A DNA stretch of 10,407 bases from Actinoplanes liguriensis (GCA_000715855.1 KL571250.1:53659-64065); one strand, 5' to 3'. Shown: positions 1 through 6,975, counted from the stretch's first letter. Notes: generated by a model from the letters alone, not told the origin. Made by a program: numbers and translations.

Positions 1-182
1 ATCTCCAGCCCGGCCTCGCCGAAGCCGCTGCGGCCATCGGCGAGCCAGACAACCTCGGCGTCCGCGACGCCGTCACGGACCTTGTTCTGCCGCAGTGTCG
101 AAAGGTATTCCTGCAGATACGAGACGAGGCCGGCTGTCAGAGTCCTGGGGTCAGGATCCGGCGGCAGCGTCGAATCGGACAT
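1..182 (-). CDS. Hypothetical protein, N-terminal part (runs off left edge)
   Basis: An open minus-strand frame begins at ATG 182-180 and continues to the window edge without a stop, giving about 60 residues (MSDSTLPPDPDPRTL...). A strong Shine-Dalgarno, GAGGGGG at 187-193, lies 4 nt upstream of the start, which is why I choose it. Codon third positions are mostly G or C, as in a real gene of this genome. The visible part has an acidic, proline-rich start, then a segment that looks helical (GLVSYLQEYLSTLRQ) and a stretch containing EVVWLADGRSGFGEAG. I do not recognise a family and assign no function. It is divergent from the ABC-3C operon and probably belongs to the same inserted element. Confidence 0.7.
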   Translation of the reverse strand, partial: MSDSTLPPDPDPRTLTAGLVSYLQEYLSTLRQNKVRDGVADAEVVWLADGRSGFGEAGLE

Positions 183-274
183 GCGACCCCCTCAACGAGC
201 ACAGGCATAACAGCCTGCACTTGACTCGTCACTGATCGCAATGGCTGCGGCGTGAATGAATCGATGCCCATCAC

Positions 275-495
275 TCATGGGCAGGGCCGCCCCGACATCG
301 CCCGCCAGCGCCCTGTGCGGCGGCGAAGATTCCGCACGCGATCGTCCAGCAGCTCCCCAGGCGCCACCTCCGCACCGATGGCCTCGACGATGGAGGCCAG
401 CACCCCGGCGGCGGGACCTACACCAGTGCTCCGGCAACCGCCGCCCGCAACCAATCCCAGCGATCACGATGTGCCACATCTCGGCGAACTGACAT
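275..495 (-). pseudogene. Possible frameshifted small membrane protein
   Basis: Two minus-strand reading frames abut here. The first starts at ATG 495-493 (MSVRRDVAHRDRWDWLRAA...) and stops at TAG 420-418. The second, one base out of frame, reads GPAAGVLASIVEAIGAEVAPGELLDDRV and ends at TGA 277-275. Joined, they give a roughly 70-residue protein with a hydrophobic stretch across the junction (RAAVAGALV/GPAAGVLASIVEAIGA) and a basic C-terminal tail. Both halves use GC-rich third positions. A single-base frameshift (mutation, sequencing error or recoding) would explain this. The SD upstream of the first ATG is weak (GGGA). I do not recognise the protein, and the whole call could be a chance feature of high-GC DNA. 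Confidence 0.3.
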
Positions 496-624
496 CGCTG
501 TCCCGGCGGACCAAAGGCCCCAAGGCCACCCCTTTACGAAATAGACCTTGTCGGGTACTAAGAGTGGCAGCGCAGCGCAGCCGAGAGGCTACTCTGCGCT
601 GTCCAAAATATCGGGGAGGCCAGC
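496..624 (+). promoter_or_regulatory. Upstream region of the ABC-3C operon: candidate promoter and leader hairpin
   Basis: A weak sigma-70-like pair is visible: TTTACG (533-538) and TACTAA (556-561), spaced 17 nt. It is followed by an imperfect inverted repeat in the presumed leader: CAGCGC (573-578) pairs with GCGCTG (596-601), and AGCC (579-582) with GGCT (587-590) around a GAGA loop, leaving a 5-nt bulge. The Shine-Dalgarno GGGGAGG (613-619) sits 5 nt before the TTG start at 625. Promoter elements match consensus poorly, so this is a candidate only. Confidence 0.3.
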
Positions 625-1947
625 TTGGGCAGTCAGCAGGACGCGCTACCGCTCATGCATGACATCGCGGACGCACCCGAGGACGATGGCGCAGAAGCCC
701 AAGCAAACTTCCGATTCCAGTGCGAGGTCATCGCCCGATGGTGCTACGCACTATTCGAACCCCACGGCCCTCTCGCCGTGGTCTGCGAGCACCACGAGGA
801 CTTCGTCGTCGTGCTCGCTGACGGCAGCCTCGACCTCGCCTCCGTCAAACACCGCGGCCGCAACCGCGGCACCTGGTCCGTCGCCGAACTCTGCGACGAC
901 GGCGGCCTCACCCACCTCTTCGACCGGTGGCTCGCAGTCAGCGCCTCCGGTCGCACCGTCCGAGTGCTGCACGTCAGCAACGCCGGCCTGACGCAAGGCC
1001 AAGGCCAAACCGCTGAGCTATCGCAACTCTGTGACAGCCCTCATCGACGTCCCGAAGACCTGCTCACTTGGGCGAAGAAGCTGACCAGACAGTTCCTCAT
1101 GGTCGCGCAGCACAAACGGATGCCGTCCATCCCCAAACTCAAGCCCCCTACCCGCCCAGACCACCTCCAGGACGACGACTCCCTGGTATCCGCAGTCCAA
1201 AAATTCATCACCCTGCTCACTTTCGTCGCCGTGCCCCACCGCGACGACATAGCAGCCAGCACCATCGTCGACAAACTGCTACCCCTACACCAGAACAGAG
1301 GATGGGGCACCCGCGAAGGGCAGCTCTACCACGATGGCATCGTCGCCCTCGTAGAAAAGACTGCCCGGTCATTCGGCAAGCGCCGCCTCGACCTCGCCCA
1401 ACAACTCATCGACACGGCAATGTGGCCTGTCGGCATCGAACGCGAAGAACGCCTCGCCGCCCGTCTCCTCGACCAGCGCCTCCTCGAAACCGTAACCATC
1501 AACGGAACCGATATACCCCTCTTCCCGCCCGGCGAAGCACCCCTTCCAGCGCCCGGCGGCGCCCAACTCCGCCGCAAAATGACCGATGCCTACCTCCCCG
1601 CCAGCGCCCACCACCTCGCCGAACGATGGCGCTCAGCCTGGTACACCACCCGACGCTCCCGCCTGCCCGATCTACCCGGCGACGCAGCCATCGTCTTCCA
1701 AATCGAAACTGAAGTCCTCGAACAAATCCTCAACGCCCAGGACGAGACCGCCCGCGCCGGCACCACACCGTACGGCCCCGCCTTCTTCCGACACCTGCGC
1801 GACAACATCCGAGTCTCCGCGTTCCGCGAAACACCACCGCTACGCATCAACGACCAGCATGCACTCGGCGTCGCCTTCGAACTCAGCGAAGAATGCACCT
1901 TCGACTTCATGCCACCCGGCCCACCAGATGGCCCCAGCCATGCCTGA
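625..1947 (+). CDS. ABC-3C system effector with Cap4/DUF4297-like nuclease domain
   Basis: Protein of 440 aa, read from TTG 625 because GGGGAGG lies 5 nt upstream; an in-frame ATG at 655 is the alternative. Residues about 25-180 resemble the Cap4/DUF4297 dsDNA endonuclease domain, a PD-(D/E)xK-type fold. The domain opens with a helix (ANFRFQCEVIARWCYALF), followed by EHHED (55-59), a beta strand (FVVVLADGSLDLASVKHR, K75), then TWSVAEL and HLFDRW. In the family, an acidic residue in the EHHED strand and the Lys of the xVK strand are catalytic. Here the residue two before the Lys is Ser73, where Gln or Glu is common. The C-terminal half, ending in LGVAFELSEECTFDF, is not recognised and is probably the effector's C-terminal domain that docks to the other subunits. 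The next gene overlaps its stop by 8 nt, so it heads a three-gene operon. Expected role: DNA cleavage of invading DNA when licensed by the ATPase. Nuclease call is fairly secure; activity is inferred. Confidence 0.8.
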   Translation: MGSQQDALPLMHDIADAPEDDGAEAQANFRFQCEVIARWCYALFEPHGPLAVVCEHHEDFVVVLADGSLDLASVKHRGRNRGTWSVAELCDDGGLTHLFDRWLAVSASGRTVRVLHVSNAGLTQGQGQTAELSQLCDSPHRRPEDLLTWAKKLTRQFLMVAQHKRMPSIPKLKPPTRPDHLQDDDSLVSAVQKFITLLTFVAVPHRDDIAASTIVDKLLPLHQNRGWGTREGQLYHDGIVALVEKTARSFGKRRLDLAQQLIDTAMWPVGIEREERLAARLLDQRLLETVTINGTDIPLFPPGEAPLPAPGGAQLRRKMTDAYLPASAHHLAERWRSAWYTTRRSRLPDLPGDAAIVFQIETEVLEQILNAQDETARAGTTPYGPAFFRHLRDNIRVSAFRETPPLRINDQHALGVAFELSEECTFDFMPPGPPDGPSHA

Positions 1948-2512
1948 CCACAACGCACGAGCATTACTACTGGCCCGCCGCCAACGGGTAGCCGCCCACG
2001 CCATCGCCGCCGAAGCGGTATTCCACCAAGCCCGCATCCTGCTGCTCATCGTCGCCTTCTCCGGCCGCACCCGAGGCCTACGCAGCCTGGCGCGACTATC
2101 ACGCCTCGACTTCCTCCTTCGCTTCCCACCAATCCTCGAATACATGAACATCGACGGTCATCCCACCTGGCCGCCACCGGCCGCCACCGTCCCCGCAGAA
2201 CGCCACGCCACCGACATCGCCTTCGCCGGCTCCCGCTACGGACTCTGGACCGACCGCTACACCCTCATCATCGGCGCCCTGCTTGGCAAACAACTCATCC
2301 GCCAGGTCCCCGGCCGCACCCTCGAAGTCATCGCCACACCCAACGGCCGCACAGCAGCCACCCAACTCACCGCCGCAACGGAATGGACAAGAACCAAAGG
2401 CCGCGCCGAATTCCTTCATCAACGACTCGACCTACCAGCAGCCCGCCTCGACCAACTTCTACGCCCAGCGATCCGCCGCATGGAAAAAGAGCTCCTCAAG
2501 GACAACGCATGA
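1940..2512 (+). CDS. ABC-three component system middle component (MC)
   Basis: Protein of 190 aa from ATG 1940, overlapping the stop of the upstream effector by 8 nt; ATG 1928 in the same frame is an alternative start. There is no convincing Shine-Dalgarno, so translation is probably coupled to the effector. It resembles ABC-3C middle components, small winged-helix-like proteins encoded between effector and ATPase. The matching signatures are LSRLDFLLRFPPIL (53-66), characteristic of the family, and SRYGLWTDRYTLIIGALLGKQLI (98-120), corresponding to the usual 'RYGPWDxRY...lLGxLxxxgLI' segment. The rest is helical and charged, ending in RRMEKELLKD. The expected role is to bridge the ABC ATPase and the effector's C-terminal domain. 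I do not assign a numbered MC subfamily. The call rests jointly on motif resemblance and position in the operon. Confidence 0.8.
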   Translation: MPDHNARALLLARRQRVAAHAIAAEAVFHQARILLLIVAFSGRTRGLRSLARLSRLDFLLRFPPILEYMNIDGHPTWPPPAATVPAERHATDIAFAGSRYGLWTDRYTLIIGALLGKQLIRQVPGRTLEVIATPNGRTAATQLTAATEWTRTKGRAEFLHQRLDLPAARLDQLLRPAIRRMEKELLKDNA

Positions 2513-4479
2513 GCAAACGCATGCGCGTCCTCTCCATCGAAGTCTTCACCACCGCCACCAGCCGCACCTTCACCTTCGACCAACCACTGACCGCGCTGAT
2601 CGGACCCGTCGGCTCCGGCAAATCAAGCCTGCTCATGCTCATCAAACACGCCACCGGCGGACGAGCCGCACTCACTCCCGCCGTACGCACCAACGTGACC
2701 CGAGTGATCCTCGACCTCCAGATCGAGAACACCCGCCTCGCCCTCGCCCGCAGCGTCCCAGACTCCAGCGGCAACGTCGAAATACTCGACCCCCACACCC
2801 ACGACACCGAAGAAATCCTGCCCGTCAAGAGCCGCGACGGCGCGGAAACCATCTCCGACCGCCTGCTCGACCTGCTTCAAATCCCCCGCGAACGGATCCC
2901 CACCCGCCGACGCGGCGCCACCGCCGACACGGTAGCCATCACCTTCCAAAGCCTGATGGCATACCTCTACGTCGAAGCCGTCGACATCGACCGCGCCATC
3001 GCCGGCCACACCGAGACATACAAAGACCGCGCCCGCCGAGCCCTCTTCGAATTCATGTTCGGCCTCAACGACGCCGAACTCGTAGCCCTCGAACGCCGCG
3101 AAGGGCAACTCGGCACCGACATCACCAACTACAAGGCCGAAGTCGCTGCCGTCCGTACCTTCCTCGAACAGACGCAGACACCCGAACAAGACCCCATCGA
3201 CCAGGAACGACGCAACACCCTGACCCGACTCGCCGCAATCCGAACCGAACTCGACAACCTCACCGCCGGCTCAGCCGCCACCGGCACCTCCGCCGACGCC
3301 CTTTACACCGAAATAGACCGCGCAGCCGCCCAGGAACGTGACCTGCACCTCGACGCAGCACGCCGTGCCGACGCCGTCGCCGCCCGCAAATCCGTACTCG
3401 CCCAACTAGAACTCGACCACCTCCGAGCCCAGCAGACACACATCGCAGCCCGAATCCTCGGTGCGCTCGAGTTCACGGTATGCCCACGCTGCCTGCAAGG
3501 CCTCGACGACCGCCATATCCCCGAGGACCACTGCCGCGTCTGCCTCCAGCCCGACCCGCCCAGCCTCGCCGCCGCACCTGCCGACGACGAAACCCGTTAC
3601 CGTCTCCAAGCACAGATCGACGAGACCCGGGCACTACTCGCCGCCGACCAGACCGCAGCAGACCGAGCAGCCGACCTGGCACGCACAGCGCGTCTGCATC
3701 TACACGCCGTCCGCCAGCGCATCGACGCCATCACCCGCGACCGCGCAGCACCCCTGCTCACTCAAACCGCGGCACTGAGCGGTCAGCACGCCACCTTGCT
3801 CGCCCGACTCGGCCGGCTCGACGAGATGACCAACGCTCGAGATCGGTTCAAGGATCTAGAAATACGACTACGCAGCGCAGAAGGCGAACGCAAGGCAGTC
3901 CGCGCCGACATCAGGCAACGGAAACGCTCCATGACCGAAGCCCGAGCCCGAGTCACGAAGTTCAACGAGGCCTTCCAACGCGAGATCAGCATGATCGGAG
4001 TACCGGGCGTCCAAGAGGCCTACATTCACACCGACGACTACCTGCCGCGAATAAACGGATCGGTCTTCGAAGAAATGCAAGCATCCGGCGGAGGCGTAGC
4101 CACCGCCGTGCACGTCGCCTACTGCCTCGCGCTGATCACCGTGGCCCTGGACGACAACGCCATCAGCGTCCCGTCATTCCTCATGATCGACTCACCGCAG
4201 AACGCCATCGGCCAAAGCCCCAGCGACGTCGAGCTCAGCCAACGCATCTATGAACGCCTCATCAACATCGCCGACGCTGCGGCGACAGTGCCCAGCAGGG
4301 CGCTACAGCTGCTCATCGCGGACAACAGCCTCCCCGAACCCTCAGACCGAGCCGACTGGAACAGCATTTACGCCATCACCTTCGGCTACGAGAACGAGGC
4401 CATGATCCCAGGCGTCTGGCACCCAGGACCCGCCGCGATCACCAGAAGAGTCGAACACTCCGAAGTCGACGACGACTGA
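2509..4479 (+). CDS. ABC-3C system SMC/Rad50-like ABC ATPase with zinc-binding coiled-coil insert
   Basis: Protein of 656 aa; ATG 2509 overlaps the MC stop as ATGA, with AAGGA (2498-2502) 6 nt upstream. Walker A is GPVGSGKS (32-39). A Q-loop-like segment, TFQSLMAYLYVEAVDIDRAI, begins at about residue 145. A charged helical region (about 195-520) forms a coiled coil interrupted by CPRC (325-328) and CRVC (342-345), which should bind one zinc near the hairpin tip. The C-terminal half-site has a signature-like ASGGG (525-529) and Walker B SFLMIDSP (556-563) with Asp561. The residue after Asp561 is Ser rather than the usual catalytic Glu; DSP is known from related SMC-like ATPases. The position where ABC ATPases have an H-loop His reads LLIADNS, with Asp605-Asn606. 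This is the NTPase that, by analogy with other ABC-3C systems, senses invading nucleic acid and gates the nuclease. Last gene of the operon; convergent with the fic gene 73 bp away. Confidence 0.88.
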   Translation: MSKRMRVLSIEVFTTATSRTFTFDQPLTALIGPVGSGKSSLLMLIKHATGGRAALTPAVRTNVTRVILDLQIENTRLALARSVPDSSGNVEILDPHTHDTEEILPVKSRDGAETISDRLLDLLQIPRERIPTRRRGATADTVAITFQSLMAYLYVEAVDIDRAIAGHTETYKDRARRALFEFMFGLNDAELVALERREGQLGTDITNYKAEVAAVRTFLEQTQTPEQDPIDQERRNTLTRLAAIRTELDNLTAGSAATGTSADALYTEIDRAAAQERDLHLDAARRADAVAARKSVLAQLELDHLRAQQTHIAARILGALEFTVCPRCLQGLDDRHIPEDHCRVCLQPDPPSLAAAPADDETRYRLQAQIDETRALLAADQTAADRAADLARTARLHLHAVRQRIDAITRDRAAPLLTQTAALSGQHATLLARLGRLDEMTNARDRFKDLEIRLRSAEGERKAVRADIRQRKRSMTEARARVTKFNEAFQREISMIGVPGVQEAYIHTDDYLPRINGSVFEEMQASGGGVATAVHVAYCLALITVALDDNAISVPSFLMIDSPQNAIGQSPSDVELSQRIYERLINIADAAATVPSRALQLLIADNSLPEPSDRADWNSIYAITFGYENEAMIPGVWHPGPAAITRRVEHSEVDDD

Positions 4480-4552
4480 GCCGGCGACATCAACGACCCC
4501 GACCCCTTTCGATATTGATCATGCGGTCCCATCAGGAAACGAGACGGATTGG

Positions 4553-6055
4553 TCAGCGATAGGAGTCGAAGCTGAAGTCGTCCAACGGGACCTGGCTGGC
4601 CCGCCAGTTCCTCGTCGGATAGCCGATCGCGCCGAGGTCGGCCTTCGCCGTTCCCATCCGGAAGTCCTCGGCGAGTTGCTCGGCGACGATGCGGGCCGCT
4701 TCAGTGGAGGTGAAGTGTTCGGTGCGCCCCGAGCCGAACCGTACGTAGACGCCATCGATGGGATCCGGGCGGACGATGATTTCCGATACTCGCCCCATCA
4801 GCCTCCGGTAGACGTGCCTGGACCACGGCGCGGGACCGTACCGGAGGAATGACAGGACGGGCTCGCCTTCGCTGTGCCGAGTCGAATGCTGAACCTTGTC
4901 GATCAGAAGGTAGATACGGCAATCCGGATACCGCACTTCGTTGCCGATGCCCCCCGTGACGACACCCTCCCCAGCGGAACCGTTCGAGATCCGCTGGTAG
5001 CTCTCCTGACCGAGGACGACATCTTCCGGCATCCGTAGGTGGAGATCCCGCAGCCTCAGCGCCGCGCCAAGATCGAGCAGCCAGGTCTGGAAGGTCCTGT
5101 GCCACCGCTGGTAAACGCTCAGCGAGCGCTCAGCGATCTCGTCCTCGAACAGCTTGAGCGCGAATGCGGGATCACGCATGTCTGCGATCGCGCGCTTCTG
5201 GATACGCAGGAACACCCCGATCAACGGAGCGAGGTCCCCGCCTTGATCGCTGATGGCGAGGGCGTTGATGTACTCCGTCCGGTCCGCTGTCATCTGGACG
5301 ATCAGCGGCGGCAGCCCCTGAGAACCCACCACGATGTTCGCCAGCAGGCGTGACACTCGGCCATTGCCATCATCGAACGGATGAATGTGCGCCAACCACG
5401 CGTGGACGGTTGCTGCGATCACCACAGCGGGCAGACTCTGCTCTCGGACGGTCTCGTTGAGCCAGTCCACCAACGCCGACATCGCGCTCGGCGTGTCTGC
5501 AGGCGTCATGGGAACATGGTCGGCACCGGCGATGCGGTTGAGCCACACCTTGTAGCGGCCTGCCGAATGGTGAGTGCCCATGATCAAGGCGTGCATGCTG
5601 CGGATGTCGATTTCGAGAATCGGCCGGTCATGGAATCCGGCCAGGACATCGTCGGCGAAGAGCTTGCCGCCGTGCAAACCGAGCACGTCGAGCGTGCGCT
5701 GGTCCGTGTCCAGCGCTTTGATCACGGTGTAGCGGTTGATCGCATCCTGGATGTCGGAGGCGTCTTTGCTCTCCAGAATCGCCTTGGTCGCGGACAGGTG
5801 CCGAGGGCCAAGGCCTTCAACCCGGTTACTCTCGTGCAGTTCCCGGACTCTGCGGTTGCGTTTGAGCCAAGCGCCACGAACGTCTCGGGCGAGCCGGTGG
5901 CGTGCCCCGATCGCCTCGGCCGTCACCAACTGGATGTCACTCAGCAAGGTCCGGATGGTCTGTTCACTGACCTGTGAGGGGACGGAGTAGGGCGAGTTGC
6001 GCAGCCCATCCTGAAGATCCCGATCAGTCCACTCCGCGCGATATCCGATCGACAT
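4553..6055 (-). CDS. Class II Fic domain protein (probable AMP-transferase)
   Basis: Protein of 500 aa read from ATG 6055 (MSIGYRAEWT...), preceded on the minus strand by GGGGA about 6 nt upstream. A longer frame to 6190 exists, but its extra 45 residues look non-coding. Residues 76-81 are SNRVEG, matching the inhibitory-helix motif (S/T)xxxE(G/N). HPFDDGNGR at 225-233 is the full catalytic Fic motif, with His225 as general base, and is followed by VSRLLANIVV. The flap region AGRYKVWLNRIAGADHVP (165-182) and the post-motif helix (YINALAISDQGGDLAPLIGVFL) also fit. Fic enzymes transfer AMP from ATP to a Ser/Thr/Tyr hydroxyl; placement of the inhibitory helix before the core makes this class II, self-restrained by Glu80. 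About 210 C-terminal residues have no family I recognise, whereas many class II proteins end in a short winged helix. Convergent with the ABC-3C operon; no antitoxin gene is adjacent. Target unknown. Confidence 0.93.
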   Translation of the reverse strand: MSIGYRAEWTDRDLQDGLRNSPYSVPSQVSEQTIRTLLSDIQLVTAEAIGARHRLARDVRGAWLKRNRRVRELHESNRVEGLGPRHLSATKAILESKDASDIQDAINRYTVIKALDTDQRTLDVLGLHGGKLFADDVLAGFHDRPILEIDIRSMHALIMGTHHSAGRYKVWLNRIAGADHVPMTPADTPSAMSALVDWLNETVREQSLPAVVIAATVHAWLAHIHPFDDGNGRVSRLLANIVVGSQGLPPLIVQMTADRTEYINALAISDQGGDLAPLIGVFLRIQKRAIADMRDPAFALKLFEDEIAERSLSVYQRWHRTFQTWLLDLGAALRLRDLHLRMPEDVVLGQESYQRISNGSAGEGVVTGGIGNEVRYPDCRIYLLIDKVQHSTRHSEGEPVLSFLRYGPAPWSRHVYRRLMGRVSEIIVRPDPIDGVYVRFGSGRTEHFTSTEAARIVAEQLAEDFRMGTAKADLGAIGYPTRNWRASQVPLDDFSFDSYR

Positions 6056-6697
6056 GCCCGTTCCCCACGGCTGACAGCAGGACCCGCAGTGTCGCCCAGC
6101 GAAAGACCGTGCCGGCACCGACACGCCGATGGCACACGTCACGGGCGTCTCCCTCTGTCGCTGATCGACTGCGAGCCGCCATGTCGGCATGACTGCTCGA
6201 CCCTCGGATCCGTCGTCCGCCCACGGCCAGACAGGGACTTTGAAGGGACGGCCGGTAGGCTTAGTCGACGACAGCGCGAGGCGCCGTGAAGCTGACCGGT
6301 AGGCCTGAATGACGATATGCTATTTCGTAGGGCGGGCTCGATTTTGTATCGCTTCGCCTAACCGTGGTGGGGGAGGGGCGCGCTTCTCATGGGCTGTCAA
6401 GTGGTCGAGGCGCCGACCCGTTTCCCGCGTCCTGAGCAGACTCGAACCGGCAATCTCGGACCAGTGCGGGAATGGTCAGCCTACTCGGCAGCACCCAAGC
6501 GCCTTCGTCTCTCCGGAATCCTTTCTCGGACCGAATGGCAGGCACCGCACTTGATTGGGCGTGGTCACATGCCTGGTCACAGCCTTGATCAACTTAATCG
6601 GGATTGGTTGAAATCGGACGGCATGGCGATGGCGTTCTGTCCGGATTTGCGTATGAAATGACACAAGTTGATGTTACTTAACACAATCGTTATATAG
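6056..6697. other. Intergenic region upstream of fic and left of the tRNA fragment; candidate element end
   Basis: I see no convincing gene in these roughly 640 bases; the open frames there lack ribosome binding sites and have unbiased codons. It should hold the fic promoter on the minus strand. A 9-nt direct repeat CCGGTAGGC occurs at 6252-6260 and 6296-6304. The right end becomes much more AT-rich than the rest of the window and contains short repeats: TGGTCACA at 6562-6569 and 6574-6581 (12-nt period), the palindrome TTGATCAA (6585-6592), and TGTTA-CT-TAACA (6672-6683). Such clusters are typical of integrase or excisionase arm sites, but that role is inferred only from position next to the tRNA scar. 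Confidence 0.4.
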
Positions 6698-6739
6698 CTG
6701 GGGGTCAAGGGGTCGCAGGTTCAAATCCTGTCAGCCCGA
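6698..6739 (+). tRNA. 3' half of tRNA-Pro(GGG): integration scar (att core)
   Basis: The sequence begins at the anticodon loop CTGGGGG (6698-6704, anticodon GGG at 6700-6702). It continues with the 3' anticodon stem TCAAG (6705-6709), a 5-nt variable loop, T-stem GCAGG (6715-6719), T-loop TTCAAAT (6720-6726), T-stem CCTGT (6727-6731), 3' acceptor strand CAGCCCG (6732-6738) and discriminator A (6739); no CCA is encoded. The D-arm, 5' acceptor strand and 5' anticodon stem are absent: upstream is AT-rich unrelated DNA (CAATCGTTATATAG). This is not a functional tRNA. The pSAM2 attachment site in Streptomyces spans this same part of tRNA-Pro, from anticodon loop to 3' end. Confidence 0.92.
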
Positions 6740-6746
6740 CTTTTTG

Positions 6747-6790
6747 GAACGTCTTCGCAGGTGACAAGCCTGCGGAGGCGTTCTTTTTAT
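6747..6790 (+). terminator. Intrinsic terminator of the tRNA-Pro gene
   Basis: A 15-bp stem pairs 6747-6761 (GAACGTCTTCGCAGG) with 6769-6783 (CCTGCGGAGGCGTTC), with two G-T wobbles and otherwise full complementarity. The loop is TGACAAG (6762-6768), followed by TTTTTATTT from 6784. It follows the tRNA 3' end by 7 nt and is the strongest terminator in the window. Its survival next to a truncated tRNA indicates that the native downstream flank of the tRNA is on this side. Confidence 0.93.
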
Positions 6791-6975
6791 TTGCCTTGAT
6801 CGATTCTGAGGGTGCGTGGAGCCCTTTACTGGGCATCCGCGCGAGCGGATCGAAGTGCATTCCGGAAGATGTTTCCGCAGCTCAAGGCGGATCTTATGGG
6901 ATGAGAGGTCATTTCGACGGACTCCTTTACTTGGCTGCCTTCGCCGTTGGTGATCGAACGGGTCTTCGAGGCCCC

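Larger units (their letters stand above)
1..6740. mobile_element. Inferred distal part of an integrative element ending in a tRNA-Pro(GGG) att site
   Basis: The tRNA-Pro fragment at 6698-6739 lacks its 5' half but keeps its terminator. After integration into a tRNA 3' end, one junction keeps an intact tRNA and the other keeps only the duplicated 3' portion followed by the original downstream flank. On that geometry the element lies left of 6740 and includes the ABC-3C operon and fic. The other end, the intact tRNA and the active integrase would be left of this window. No conjugation or replication gene is visible here, so the class of element is not known. A circular (unintegrated) form would show the same half-tRNA, but the retained host-like terminator argues against it. 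Confidence 0.5.

Noticed and set aside
2383..2508. Longer start for the ABC ATPase inside the middle-component gene.
   Set aside because: The ATGA overlap with AAGGA upstream gives a standard start at 2509, and Walker A begins 32 residues later, as expected for an SMC-like ATPase.
4480..4552. Possible bidirectional terminator between the ABC-3C operon and fic.
   Set aside because: I found no stem longer than a few base pairs and no T-tract in either direction.
6056..6190. Upstream extension of the Fic frame by 45 residues to an ATG at 6190.
   Set aside because: The extension is Cys/Arg-rich and unlike a Fic N-terminus; ATG 6055 has GGGGA upstream and the inhibitory-motif spacing fits.
6425..6465. 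GACTCGAACCGGC on the + strand resembles the T-arm of a tRNA on the minus strand (TTCGAGT loop).
   Set aside because: The T-stem has a C-C mismatch and two wobbles, and I could not build an acceptor or anticodon stem around it. A decayed tRNA is possible but not supportable.
6796..6975. N-terminal part of the open frame that contains the integrase tail.
   Set aside because: It does not resemble the arm-binding or core-binding domains of tyrosine recombinases, so I annotate only the recognisable C-terminal segment.
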